A stretch of DNA of 45,689 nt from an uncultured bacterium. Lineage in GTDB: Bacteria > Patescibacteriota > Patescibacteriia > Patescibacteriales > UBA12465. This document shows, one piece after another, positions 15,776 through 24,154 of this stretch. The DNA lies in contig CALJZR010000001.1 of the NCBI GenBank assembly GCA_937983635.1, forward strand, positions 1 through 45,689, read 5' to 3'. Made by a program: the position numbers and the translations under genes. How positions within the stretch are numbered: the stretch's first letter is position 1; every line of letters begins with the position of its first letter. Below the pieces are notes generated by a model. The model saw only the letters and a list, made by a program, of their open reading frames with translations, searched no databases and had not been told where the DNA came from.

Positions 15776-17602
15776 ATGAAAAAACAGTGGCAAATAGCTG
15801 AGGCTCCGCCTTCTGATTTTTTTTCGTCTTTAGCCGAGATTAATCCGATTTTAGCGGGAATTTTGTGGAATCGGGGTCTTCATAACACTGAAGCCGCTCG
15901 GGCTTTTTTAAGTGACGATATTGACCCTGCTCTTGTTTTAGATTTTGCCGGTGATGATTCTTTACGCTTTTATAATCCTTTTCTGTTTCGAGACATGCAG
16001 GCGGCGGTTGATTTAATTATCAGTCATTTGAAAGCAGGCAATAAAATTGTAGTGTATGGAGATTATGATGCCGATGGCGTTACTTCCTCAGCTGTCTTAG
16101 CGCAAGCCCTCAAAACTCTTCATGCTCAAGTAGAGGTGTATCTGCCCGATCGTGTCAGTGAGGGTTATGGTTTAAATAAGACCGCTTTAGAACAAATTAA
16201 AGAGCAGGGTTTTTCCTTAGTTATCACCGTTGATAATGGTATTCGTAATAAAGAAGAAGTGGATTATGCCCGCAACCTAGGCTTGGATGTCATTATTACT
16301 GATCATCACGTTTTGCCCGAGGGTAAAGAAAATCTGCCCAATTGTCCGGTAATCGATCCGGCTGATGCCAGCGATCATTACCCCTGGCCATTTTTAGCAG
16401 GAGTTGGCGTTGCCTTTAAATTAGTTTGTGCTCTTTTGCATCAGTCTAAATTAGAAATATCACAGAAACGTTTAATTGCCGAGCGGGCTTTAGATTTAGT
16501 AGCGGTTGGTACTATCGCCGATATGGTCAGCTTGCTGGGAGAAAATCGTTGGCTCGTAAAACGAGGTTTGGTGATTTTAAATCAGGCTCGCCGTCCTGGT
16601 TTAAATGCTTTATTTAAGACCGCTAAAATTGCGCTGGACCGACCCTTGGAGGCTTGGAATGTCGGTTGGCAGTTAGGTCCACGTTTAAATGCAGCGAGCC
16701 GCGTTGGCCATGCCAATAGCGCCTTTGCTTTAATTAGTGCGGAGTCAGAAGATGAGGCGCGCGATTTGGCGCAAGAACTTAATCAGCGCAATTTAAATCG
16801 TCAGCAGATTACCGAAGAAATTATTAAACAAGTAGAGGCACAAATTGATCCCGAAAATCTTCCTGCTTTGATTGTTGGTGTTGCCGGCGAAGATCAATTT
16901 TGGAACGAAGGAGTTGTTGGTTTAGTTTCTGGAAAGATTTGTGAAAAGTATCACCGCCCTACGCTGGTAATCGCTCGCATTGTTGAAGAGGCGGGGGCAG
17001 ATTTAGAGTCTGGAAAGATGCAGGCGACTAAGTTGAGCTTTAAAGGCTCCGGACGTTCAATCGAAGGCTTTAACCTTATCGCGGCAGTGGAAGAATGTTC
17101 TGAATTTTTAGATAAATATGGAGGACATCCGATGGCTTGCGGTTTTTCTATTGATGATGAAGAAAAATTGTCTGCATTTCGGGAAAGACTTCTGGCTTTA
17201 GCAACTGAGCGCCTTACCCCTGAGGTTCTAGCTCCTAAATTACACCTTGACGCTATTTTGCCTTTTTCTCAGATCAGTCTTTCTTTGGCTGAAGAAATTA
17301 ATGATCTAGCTCCTTTTGGCCAAAATAATCCTCAACCACGTTTTGCCAGTTTTGCTTTAAGGGTTGATGATATTGTCTTAATGGGCAGCGACCGTCAGCA
17401 TATTAAGTTGCGCTTGTCTGCCGCTAAAGAGCCGGCTGCCGCTTCTTTTTGGGCTTTAGCCTTTAGCACAGCAACGGCCTATAAAAATGTACAAATTGGC
17501 GATTTAATTGATCTTGCTTATTATCTTGATATTAATGAATTTAATGGTCGTCGGGAAGCGCAGTTAAAGATTATTGATTGGCGCCAACACGAGGAGCTTT
17601 AA
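15776..17602 (+). CDS. recJ: single-stranded-DNA exonuclease RecJ
   Basis: 608 residues of the DHH phosphoesterase family. The manganese-binding motifs are VVYGDYDADGVTSSA (Asp96, Asp98, Asp100), VDNGI (Asp153) and TDHH (176-178). The DHHA1 part is recognised by GSGRSIEGFNL and GGHPMACGFS. A C-terminal OB-fold region completes the length usual for RecJ. The enzyme degrades single-stranded DNA 5' to 3' in recombination and repair. The start is ATG 15776, 7 bases after the small peptide. RNase HI follows after 18 bases. Confidence 0.95.
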   Translation: MKKQWQIAEAPPSDFFSSLAEINPILAGILWNRGLHNTEAARAFLSDDIDPALVLDFAGDDSLRFYNPFLFRDMQAAVDLIISHLKAGNKIVVYGDYDADGVTSSAVLAQALKTLHAQVEVYLPDRVSEGYGLNKTALEQIKEQGFSLVITVDNGIRNKEEVDYARNLGLDVIITDHHVLPEGKENLPNCPVIDPADASDHYPWPFLAGVGVAFKLVCALLHQSKLEISQKRLIAERALDLVAVGTIADMVSLLGENRWLVKRGLVILNQARRPGLNALFKTAKIALDRPLEAWNVGWQLGPRLNAASRVGHANSAFALISAESEDEARDLAQELNQRNLNRQQITEEIIKQVEAQIDPENLPALIVGVAGEDQFWNEGVVGLVSGKICEKYHRPTLVIARIVEEAGADLESGKMQATKLSFKGSGRSIEGFNLIAAVEECSEFLDKYGGHPMACGFSIDDEEKLSAFRERLLALATERLTPEVLAPKLHLDAILPFSQISLSLAEEINDLAPFGQNNPQPRFASFALRVDDIVLMGSDRQHIKLRLSAAKEPAAASFWALAFSTATAYKNVQIGDLIDLAYYLDINEFNGRREAQLKIIDWRQHEEL

Positions 17603-17620
17603 TTATTCTTATTAATATTT

Positions 17621-18022
17621 ATGAAGTTAATTATTCATTCTGACGGCGGCGCTCGCGGCAACCCCGGGCCAGCGGGTATCGGGGCAATTATTAACAGGGA
17701 AGACGGGCAAGTCGTTGCCGAGATTTCTCAATTTCTTGGCCACGCTACTAATAATCAAGCGGAGTATCAGGCTTTATTAGCCGGCTTAGAAAAGGCGGTA
17801 ATCTTAGGGGCAGACACGCTTGATTGTTTCTTAGATAGCGAGTTGGTAGTGAAGCAGATTAATCGGGAGTATAAGGTAAAGAATAAGGAGCTAGCGCCTT
17901 TATTTTTGAAAGTTTATAATCTCACTACTAAATTTAAGAATATCCGCTTTATTCACATTCCGCGGGAGCAGAATAAAGAGGCGGACCGATTGGCTAATGA
18001 GGCGATGGATCGAGGAGTGTAA
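17621..18022 (+). CDS. rnhA: ribonuclease HI (RNase H family)
   Basis: 133 residues with the full catalytic set: Asp8 in IHSDGGARGNPGPAG, Glu48 in NNQAEYQALL, Asp72 in LDSELVV and Asp122 in NKEADRLAN. It cleaves RNA in RNA-DNA hybrids. It is of the shorter type without the basic handle region of E. coli RNase HI. It is the last gene of the lepA/recJ set and is followed by a bidirectional terminator. Confidence 0.92.
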   Translation: MKLIIHSDGGARGNPGPAGIGAIINREDGQVVAEISQFLGHATNNQAEYQALLAGLEKAVILGADTLDCFLDSELVVKQINREYKVKNKELAPLFLKVYNLTTKFKNIRFIHIPREQNKEADRLANEAMDRGV

Positions 18023-18036
18023 ATTTGTTGATAATC

Positions 18037-18066
18037 AAAAAACTATCTTTATGAAGATAGTTTTTT
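18037..18066. terminator. bidirectional intrinsic terminator between convergent operons
   Basis: A 13-bp stem AAAAAACTATCTT (18037-18049) with AAGATAGTTTTTT (18054-18066) and loop TATG. It has T-runs on both strands and lies between the rnhA stop and the end of the - strand operon, so it can serve both. Confidence 0.9.
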
Positions 18067-18092
18067 ATTTTTTCATTTCTTTCTTTATACCT

Positions 18093-19397
18093 TTAGCGAC
18101 CACTAGGCGACCAGTGCCAAGGTTCGTTGGGGCTTGAGTTGAGATTGGCGTATAGACCCTGGGCATTCATACAGGCAGTTAAGCCTGAAGAATTATTATG
18201 GTCCCAAGTCATTTTTTTGCCATCTAGGCGGTAAAGGTCTAAGGCTACTCCTTTGCCATGATTGGAGCAACAAGGGGTAGCTGCTTGGGTGCCTTTTTCT
18301 GCTTTTATGGATATTTGTCGGGCCGGGGAGCGCCAAGCCGCACTTACTCCAAAGATATTTTTGCCCCCATTTTTTTCGCGGACGCAAGCCATCGCGGTAT
18401 TATATTTTTCTACAATTTCACTTTTTGCTTTAAGATTAGTACCAGCAATATTGGTCATTTTTCCTGGTTCCTGTTCGCCGTAGCCACGACAAATAGATAA
18501 ATCTCCATTTCTCGCAGCGGTGCAGCCTTCTTGATAAGGATTTTCTGCTTGGTCATTGGGCGTTGAAACTTCGGCGTCAGAGAAGTTTGTAGTTTCCAGC
18601 ATTTTTAGAGAGATAGATTTTAAGTTATTTAAGTCAGGGTTAATCTGGTCAAGAATCAGGTAGGTGCCCATGAGAATGATGATTCCGGTGACACTGCCTA
18701 AAATTAAATCTTTAGCCTGGCTTATTTTTGAAGCATCGCCGGCCGAGACTAGCCAGAGCAGGCCTCCGGCCATTAAGACAATCGCCGCGAGGATGCCGCC
18801 AACACCTAGGCCATATTTATAGACTCCTTGGATGTATTGGGCAATCCAGGGGATTTTACATGTTCCTGAATGGTCTTCTTGATTGGTGCAATAGGCGTCA
18901 GTGAGTTCGACGGTGTTAATAGGGATGGACATGATAGGAATTTGGAACTTAGCTTTAGTTATCCCAGATTCTTCTTCTCCCCCCGGGCAACAACAGATTG
19001 GTGGCATGTTTTGGCCGTTTACCATTTGATTGTCGGGTTTATTATCGGGGTCACATTTAGCATCCTCATCTTTTGTTTCTGTTTTTTTACATTCAGGGCT
19101 ATGGTGAGACCAGTCGTTGGGATAACCTAGTTCGATTCCAGTTAATGATTTTTGCCACCGGCAGTCGTAAGTAGTAGATATTTTGCAACAACACACCTGA
19201 TTTTCGGCTGGTATTCCGTTGCCGCAATTAAGGTGATAAGCTTCCATTCGTCCACCAGAAAGGAAGCAGGCTCCAGATGAAGTTTGACCAGTGGGTATTG
19301 TTTCTAGGCTGCAATTTTCCATTTTTGTTTCTGCCGTTGCTGAAAGTAATGGTAAAAATAGAGATATGATGGTAAAAATAAAAATTTTCTTTTTCAT
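18093..19397 (-). CDS. secreted cysteine-rich protein: T4SS-pilin domain fused to M15 zinc D,D-carboxypeptidase-like domain
   Basis: 434 residues. The order is: signal peptide (1-22); cysteine-rich region with two CCC clusters (69-71 and 135-137); two hydrophobic helices (about 197-218 and 230-250) with GGILAAIVLMAGG and SAGDASKISQAKDLI, the pattern of the Patescibacteria T4SS pilin family related to VirB2/TrbC; and a C-terminal M15/VanY-type peptidase (about 315-432). Zinc ligands and catalytic residues are visible as SNHGKGVALD (His380, Asp387) and EPWHW (Glu425, His428). M15 enzymes trim the D-Ala end of peptidoglycan stems, or cut nearby. The ATG overlaps the porB stop as ATGA, so it is coupled to the PFOR operon. 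A pilin-peptidase fusion may let the structure pass through the cell wall; this is inference. Confidence 0.8.
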   Translation of the reverse strand: MKKKIFIFTIISLFLPLLSATAETKMENCSLETIPTGQTSSGACFLSGGRMEAYHLNCGNGIPAENQVCCCKISTTYDCRWQKSLTGIELGYPNDWSHHSPECKKTETKDEDAKCDPDNKPDNQMVNGQNMPPICCCPGGEEESGITKAKFQIPIMSIPINTVELTDAYCTNQEDHSGTCKIPWIAQYIQGVYKYGLGVGGILAAIVLMAGGLLWLVSAGDASKISQAKDLILGSVTGIIILMGTYLILDQINPDLNNLKSISLKMLETTNFSDAEVSTPNDQAENPYQEGCTAARNGDLSICRGYGEQEPGKMTNIAGTNLKAKSEIVEKYNTAMACVREKNGGKNIFGVSAAWRSPARQISIKAEKGTQAATPCCSNHGKGVALDLYRLDGKKMTWDHNNSSGLTACMNAQGLYANLNSSPNEPWHWSPSGR

Positions 19398-20260
19398 ATT
19401 TTATAAATTGAAATATTCTTGTCGGCATTTTTTTGAATATGGGCAATATCTTCTGTTTTTAAGTGGCGGAAGCGACCTTGCATTTTTAAATATTCATCAA
19501 CCGGCTTAGCCTGAAAATTTTGATTGATGCTAGAGCTGCTTAATTGGCTGTTACTGTATTCAAGTAGGGGATATAATCCCGTCTGGACAGCTAGACGGGC
19601 GGCCGCAATCGCTTCATCTGTTTTAATTTTCCAGCCGGGTACACAGGGGGAGAGAATTTGTATATATGTCGGCCCCGATGTTGCCAGAGCCTTCTTCACT
19701 TTATTAGTGATATCATCAGGAAAAGCAGCGGTGCTTTGGGCAATGTAATTTAGTCCGTGGGCAAGAGCGATGCCAATCATATCTTTTTTTACTTGCTGTG
19801 CTCCGATGCTTTTTTTGTCAGCGGGGGTGGTGACCGTGTTAGCACCCCAAGGAGTGGAACCAGAAGCCTGGACGCCGGTATTGGAGTAAGATTCGGTGTC
19901 GTAGCAAATATAGAGAATTTCTTCGCCTCTTTCCCAGAGGCCGCTAATTAAGCCGATGCCGATATCATAAGTGCCGCCGTCTCCCGCTTGAATTACTACT
20001 TTAGTGCCTTTCTTTTTTTTTCGCAGAGAAGCTTTGACACCACTCGCGATCGCCGCCGAATTTTCGAATAAAGAATGAATCCAAGGCAATTGCCAGGCGC
20101 TTTGGGGGTGGGCGGTAGTAGTTACTTCTAAGCAGCCGGTAGCATTTACTAAAATCGTATCCGCGCTTAAAGCCCGCATCACTGCCTGTACTGCGCTTAA
20201 TTGGCCACAGCCGGCACAGGCATTATGGCCAGGGGTGAGAAAATTTTTTTTATATTCCAT
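19394..20260 (-). CDS. porB: pyruvate:ferredoxin oxidoreductase beta subunit
   Basis: 288 residues. The N-terminal ACAGCGQ and later Cys residues are positioned like the cluster ligands of PorB. TPP binding is shown by GCLEVTTT and AGDGGTYDIG, and YDTESYSNTGVQASGSTPWGA is close to the pyruvate-specific subgroup rather than the 2-oxoglutarate one. With alpha, gamma and delta it oxidises pyruvate and CoA to acetyl-CoA and CO2, reducing ferredoxin. It is separated from the alpha gene by a pilin-type gene, with spacings of 7 bases upstream and an ATGA overlap downstream. Confidence 0.9.
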   Translation of the reverse strand: MEYKKNFLTPGHNACAGCGQLSAVQAVMRALSADTILVNATGCLEVTTTAHPQSAWQLPWIHSLFENSAAIASGVKASLRKKKKGTKVVIQAGDGGTYDIGIGLISGLWERGEEILYICYDTESYSNTGVQASGSTPWGANTVTTPADKKSIGAQQVKKDMIGIALAHGLNYIAQSTAAFPDDITNKVKKALATSGPTYIQILSPCVPGWKIKTDEAIAAARLAVQTGLYPLLEYSNSQLSSSSINQNFQAKPVDEYLKMQGRFRHLKTEDIAHIQKNADKNISIYKI

Positions 20261-20267
20261 ATCTTAA

Positions 20268-21275
20268 TTATTCAAAGTCTTTGTAGCAGCAGTATAAACC
20301 GCTGAAACATTCGCGACCATCCCCATTATCGGCGTAATATTTTTCTCCTGTTTGGCCGAGCTGACTGCATCTTGTTTCGGAACAGAAGGCTCCGGGTTCA
20401 GAGCCGCAAGATTCTGAGGCGTCAGCATTACCAAGATAGCACATGGAGAAATAGCAATAACCATTTAATTCTTCGCCAGTACCTGTTTCTTCACATCGCT
20501 CTCCGTCTTTAATTCCCAGGCAATTTGCGACTTTACCGGAACATTCTGGCCATTGGCTGCAACGATTATTTTTTAGTTCATACATTATTCTCAAATCTTG
20601 AACAAAGTAATTTCCGCAGTTTTCTTTAGTGGTAATTTTTTTGTCAGCATCAAAGCACCATACTACTTTGCCGTCGCAGTCTTTTTTAATATTACAGCCC
20701 ACGGTTATCATTTGGCAGCGACCACCGGAAGCTAAATAAATACCCGCTTCGCTGTGCTGATATGGAGTTCCATTTTTTTCTTTACAAGTTTTACTGTCCA
20801 TAGTTTCCGCCTTGCCATCGTATTCGCAACAGACAATACTAACTTTTTCAATTAATTTTATGGTGGCAAGACGGAAGTTGAGCAGGTCTGGATTAATGGT
20901 GTTTAACATTATCCAAGCGCCAAAAAGAAGGATGAGACCAGTAATACTACCCATAATTAAGCCTTTAGCTTGGCTAACCTTATCACTGCTGCCGGCTGAA
21001 GTCAGCCAGATAACGCCGCCGGCCATTAAAACGATAGCGGCCAAGATACCGCCGATACGGAGGCCGTAGTTATAAAAAGCTTGAATCATTCTAGCAATAT
21101 AGCTGACGTCATTTTCTTCCATGACAACGTTACTTTCAAATCCAGGTAAGCCTACCTGAGGCTGGAAAGTTAAAGGATCTTCAACAGCGGCTATTACCGG
21201 GAAGATGCTTAAAAAAAGTAGACCGGTAATGGCGAAAAATAGAATTAGTTTAATTTTTTGTTGCCGCTTGGACAT
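20268..21275 (-). CDS. secreted cysteine-rich T4SS-pilin-domain protein
   Basis: 335 residues from ATG 21275; an in-frame ATG at 21302 would overlap porA and put extra residues before the signal peptide, so it was not chosen. Signal peptide about 1-30 (ending PVIAA). Two hydrophobic helices at about 70-93 and 104-127 contain GGILAAIVLMAGGVIW and SAGSSDKVSQAKGLIMGS, closely similar to the protein at 18093-19397, so the two are paralogues. The C-terminal 200 residues carry 20 cysteines and no known fold I recognise, likely disulfide-bonded outside the membrane. It lies between porA (4 bases) and porB (7 bases) in one transcript. Major or minor pilin subunit versus anchor is unknown. Confidence 0.76.
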   Translation of the reverse strand: MSKRQQKIKLILFFAITGLLFLSIFPVIAAVEDPLTFQPQVGLPGFESNVVMEENDVSYIARMIQAFYNYGLRIGGILAAIVLMAGGVIWLTSAGSSDKVSQAKGLIMGSITGLILLFGAWIMLNTINPDLLNFRLATIKLIEKVSIVCCEYDGKAETMDSKTCKEKNGTPYQHSEAGIYLASGGRCQMITVGCNIKKDCDGKVVWCFDADKKITTKENCGNYFVQDLRIMYELKNNRCSQWPECSGKVANCLGIKDGERCEETGTGEELNGYCYFSMCYLGNADASESCGSEPGAFCSETRCSQLGQTGEKYYADNGDGRECFSGLYCCYKDFE

Positions 21276-21279
21276 ATAA

Positions 21280-22437
21280 TTACCAAAATTTAAGACCCTC
21301 ATGTTGAGAGGATTTAATTATACTATTAATTGTTTCTAGGCTGATGTCGCGGCCGCCTAAGCCGACGATGTGATTGCTAAATATGCCTTTAACCGTTGGG
21401 CAAGCAGCTATTACATCCGCGTATAAGGGGCCGGTGGCGCCGCTTGATATAGCTTTTTCAATAATGGCGATTTGGTGGCTACGGCTGGCGATTCTTTTAA
21501 TATCTTCAGCGGGGAAGGGGCGGTAGCTGCGGATTTTTAGTAGCCCCACTTTATTTTGTTTTTTTAAAGCTTCTTTAATGGTGCCGCTGACCGAGCCCAT
21601 GGCGATTAAAAGAGTTTCCGCTTTTTGAGGCCCATAGTATTCCACTAAGCCATTATCAAAAATAGTTTTAATTGCTAGGGGTGAAGGTAATATTTTTTTC
21701 CAGCTGTGATAAGCGCTGGTAATTTTTGCAGTGGCTGCTTTTAGATCTTGATCTAAACGGGCTTTTTCTTGCCAGTAATATTCCGGGCTGAAAAAACCGC
21801 CGATCGTAATTGGCTGTTTAGGGTTAAGATAGGTGCCAAGCTTCGGCTTGTAGCTCGGAAGGTATTTTTTTATTTGTAATTTACTGGGAATAATTACATT
21901 TTCATGGGAGTGAGTAAGAATGAAGCCGTCGACATTTACCGTCACGGGAATATTTAAGCTTTCCGCTAATTTATAGGAGATAACATGCAGGTCAACCGCT
22001 TCTTGATGATTTTCCGCAAAGAGCATTATCCAACCAGCATCCCGCATGGCCATGGCATCGCTATGGTCATTCCAAATATTAATAGGAGCACCTACTGCCC
22101 GGTTGGCCACAGTCATAACTAGCGGCAAGCGTAAGCCGGAGGCGTTATATAAAACTTCAATCATTAGTAATAATCCTTGGGAGCTGGTGGCGCTATAGAC
22201 GCGGCTACCGGCTGCGCTCGCGCCCACTACAATTGAAGCGGCCGCAAACTCGCTTTCCGCTCTAAGGTATTCATAATTAGCTTTTCCCGAGGCTTTAAAC
22301 GAGGCTAAATCTTCAACAATATGAGTTTGGGGAGTAATGGGGTAGGCGGAAACAACCTCTGGCTGGATATTAGCCACAGTTAAAGAAATAGCTCGAGAGC
22401 CTTCCAGGAAGCTAGTTTTGGTGATATTTTTTTTCAT
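21280..22437 (-). CDS. porA: pyruvate:ferredoxin oxidoreductase alpha subunit
   Basis: 385 residues, starting at ATG 22437; the longer open frame to 22521 overlaps the ferredoxin gene and was rejected. Family signs are EGSRAISLTVANIQPEVVSAYPITPQTHIVE, EYLRAESEFAAASIVVGASAAGSRVYSATSSQGL, and MTVANRAVGAPINIWNDHSDAMAMRDAGW, where Glu and Arg contact TPP and substrate. A swivel domain and a C-terminal core follow. It starts 1 base after the ferredoxin stop. Spacing and order gamma-delta-alpha-beta are those of archaeal-type four-subunit PFOR, but with a pilin gene interrupting alpha and beta. Confidence 0.92.
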   Translation of the reverse strand: MKKNITKTSFLEGSRAISLTVANIQPEVVSAYPITPQTHIVEDLASFKASGKANYEYLRAESEFAAASIVVGASAAGSRVYSATSSQGLLLMIEVLYNASGLRLPLVMTVANRAVGAPINIWNDHSDAMAMRDAGWIMLFAENHQEAVDLHVISYKLAESLNIPVTVNVDGFILTHSHENVIIPSKLQIKKYLPSYKPKLGTYLNPKQPITIGGFFSPEYYWQEKARLDQDLKAATAKITSAYHSWKKILPSPLAIKTIFDNGLVEYYGPQKAETLLIAMGSVSGTIKEALKKQNKVGLLKIRSYRPFPAEDIKRIASRSHQIAIIEKAISSGATGPLYADVIAACPTVKGIFSNHIVGLGGRDISLETINSIIKSSQHEGLKFW

Positions 22438-22438
22438 T

Positions 22439-22720
22439 TTAGTAATCTTTAGCCATAATAATGGCTTTGACTGGACATTCAGCGGCACAAATGCCGCAGC
22501 CTTTGCAGTAGTCATAGTCAACTTCGGCCTTCATTTTACCGTTTTTATCCATTTTCATGAGAATACAGGCGTCGGGACAGAGCTTGGCGCAACGTGAACA
22601 ACCCACACAAACAGCGGCGTCAATTTGGGGTTTTTGGGTTCGCCAAGATCCAGTTTTATTGGCTAAGGCTGTTCCGGGCGGGGTGGCTGGCGATAAAGCT
22701 TTGTTATTTTTTTTGTCCAT
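22439..22720 (-). CDS. porD: PFOR delta subunit, 2[4Fe-4S] ferredoxin
   Basis: 93 residues with two clusters, CVGCSRCAKLCPDAC and CKGCGICAAECPVKA, each CxxCxxCxxxC. The N-terminal 30 residues are the usual extension of PorD that docks to the alpha subunit. It passes electrons from the TPP site to external ferredoxin. The stop overlaps nothing but is 1 base from the porA start. The N-terminus overlaps the gamma gene end by 17 bases. Confidence 0.92.
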   Translation of the reverse strand: MDKKNNKALSPATPPGTALANKTGSWRTQKPQIDAAVCVGCSRCAKLCPDACILMKMDKNGKMKAEVDYDYCKGCGICAAECPVKAIIMAKDY

Positions 22721-23270
22721 ATCGATAAGCTTCTTTAACGGCCGTTTGATTTTTATTAATTATGTCCCTGCCTTTGCTTTGAAATTTTTCTGCCACGGCG
22801 CTAAGAAGCGATTTGAGAGTTATAAAGTTGGTAATTTGAGCAAAGGCGCCTAAAATAACGGTGTTAACAATATTTTTGCCTAGAAGGCGCAAGGCGATAG
22901 CGGTAGCGGGACTGCTGATAATTCTTTCAATTTTTATTTTATTGCCGCTTAAGCACTGTAATTCTTCGGGACTTTTATTGCTGTTGACAATTAAATAAGT
23001 CTGGGAGCTAATTCCGTTTAGAATTTCTTTATTCTCCAGGAGGCTTTCGTCTTGAATAATTAAAACATCCGGCTGATATATTTGTTCACGGGTAATAATT
23101 ATTTCTTTAGAAATGCGGGCAAAAGCCTGGATGGGGGCGCCACTTCTCTCTACGCCAAAAGAAGGGAAGGCCTGGGCATATAGGCCGTCTTTAAAAGCAG
23201 CGAGGGCAATTAGTTCCGCTGCTGTTACTACTCCTTGACCACCGCGGCCGTGAATTCTAATCTGAAGCAT
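22704..23270 (-). CDS. porG: PFOR gamma subunit
   Basis: 188 residues from ATG 23270. The longer frame to 23306 would run into the upstream DsbA-like gene and lacks the typical start. The N-terminus LQIRIHGRGGQGVVTAAEL is the hallmark of 2-oxoacid:ferredoxin oxidoreductase gamma, followed by AQAFPSFGVERSGAPIQAFARIS. This subunit shapes the CoA site. It begins 13 bases after the DsbA-like stop. Confidence 0.92.
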   Translation of the reverse strand: MLQIRIHGRGGQGVVTAAELIALAAFKDGLYAQAFPSFGVERSGAPIQAFARISKEIIITREQIYQPDVLIIQDESLLENKEILNGISSQTYLIVNSNKSPEELQCLSGNKIKIERIISSPATAIALRLLGKNIVNTVILGAFAQITNFITLKSLLSAVAEKFQSKGRDIINKNQTAVKEAYRYGQKK

Positions 23271-23283
23271 ATTTTCCTTGTGG

Positions 23284-24036
23284 TTATTGTGCCAGCAAAC
23301 CGTCAATCATGCTGGTAAAATTTTCTTCAGGGTAGAAGCCGGTAATTTTATAGCGATTAACAAACCAGCTAGGCGTTCCGGAGAGACCTAAGAGTTCGGC
23401 GTCGGCAAAATCGTCATTTAAACGATATAGATAGGTTTTGTTATCTAAACAACTATTGAATTTTTCCGTTTCTAACTTTATTTCGGCGGCTACTTCTTTT
23501 AGCTTGGCATTCAAAGCGGCGCTTTGGAGGCTGCTGATTTCCGTTTGTCGTTCAAACAATAAGTCGTGCATTTCCCAGAATTTACCTTGGGCTCCAGCGC
23601 AGTTGCCGGCAAGGGCGAGGTCTACCGAATTATCATGTAAGGGGTAGTCGCGAAAGGTGATGCGTATCTGATTGCCGTATTTTTTAGCTAAATTTCTGAC
23701 CACGGGAGCGGCTTGCTGGCAGTAAGGGCAGGCATAGTCAGAAAAAATTACAATTTTTACCTTGGCATCTTGCGGGCCAAGACTATAATTTTCCCCCCGT
23801 CCATCAATGGCGGCAGTAATTTTTTTTATTTCTTCTTCTTGGGCGGCGATACTTCCGCTCTCTCTGATATTTTTAACTTGATTAACTATATAGCTAGCCG
23901 CCGTAATGGCTCCAGCAATTATTAGAAAGATAAAAATTATGAGCATGATACCCCACCATTTTTTATACCAAGGGCGGAGTTTAACTTTGTGTCTTTCTTT
24001 CATTTCCAAATATTGGATACGCTCATTAAGGCTCAT
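23284..24036 (-). CDS. membrane-anchored DsbA-like thiol oxidoreductase (Thioredoxin_4 family)
   Basis: 250 residues. A cytoplasmic basic N-terminus is followed by one transmembrane helix (about 28-50) and an extracytoplasmic thioredoxin fold. The active site is CPYC (Cys103, Cys106) in FSDYACPYCQQAAP, and the cis-proline loop is LSGTPSWFV. The helical insert with NCAGAQGKFWEMHDLLF is typical of DsbA/BdbD-like enzymes that make or rearrange disulfides outside the membrane. It is the first gene of the operon, and the two cysteine-rich proteins made from the same transcript are plausible substrates. No DsbB or VKOR-like partner is visible in the window. Confidence 0.88.
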   Translation of the reverse strand: MSLNERIQYLEMKERHKVKLRPWYKKWWGIMLIIFIFLIIAGAITAASYIVNQVKNIRESGSIAAQEEEIKKITAAIDGRGENYSLGPQDAKVKIVIFSDYACPYCQQAAPVVRNLAKKYGNQIRITFRDYPLHDNSVDLALAGNCAGAQGKFWEMHDLLFERQTEISSLQSAALNAKLKEVAAEIKLETEKFNSCLDNKTYLYRLNDDFADAELLGLSGTPSWFVNRYKITGFYPEENFTSMIDGLLAQ

Positions 24037-24096
24037 ATGTTTGATTGAAAAAAGCTAAGTTTTTCTTTATACTTAATAAGTATTTATTTTGATTTT

Positions 24097-24125
24097 ATTA
24101 TATCACAAGTGCTATTTTGTGGCTA
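24097..24125 (-). promoter_or_regulatory. promoter of the dsbA-like/PFOR/pilin operon
   Basis: On the - strand an extended -10 reads TGATATAAT, with TATAAT covering 24102 down to 24097 and TG at 24105-24104. A 4/6 -35 (TAGCCA at 24125-24120) stands 17 bases upstream. Transcription would start at about 24090, some 54 bases before the ATG at 24036. The 118-base divergent gap towards xth has room for only a weak + strand promoter (TTGATT 24089-24094, TATTTT 24113-24118). Confidence 0.58.
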
Positions 24126-24154
24126 TTTGACTAAGTGCTTTAAAGCTGATTTTT

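Noticed and set aside
22438..22521. Longer N-terminus of porA
   Set aside because: It overlaps porD in another frame; the start at 22437 gives the expected PorA N-terminus and a 1-base gap.
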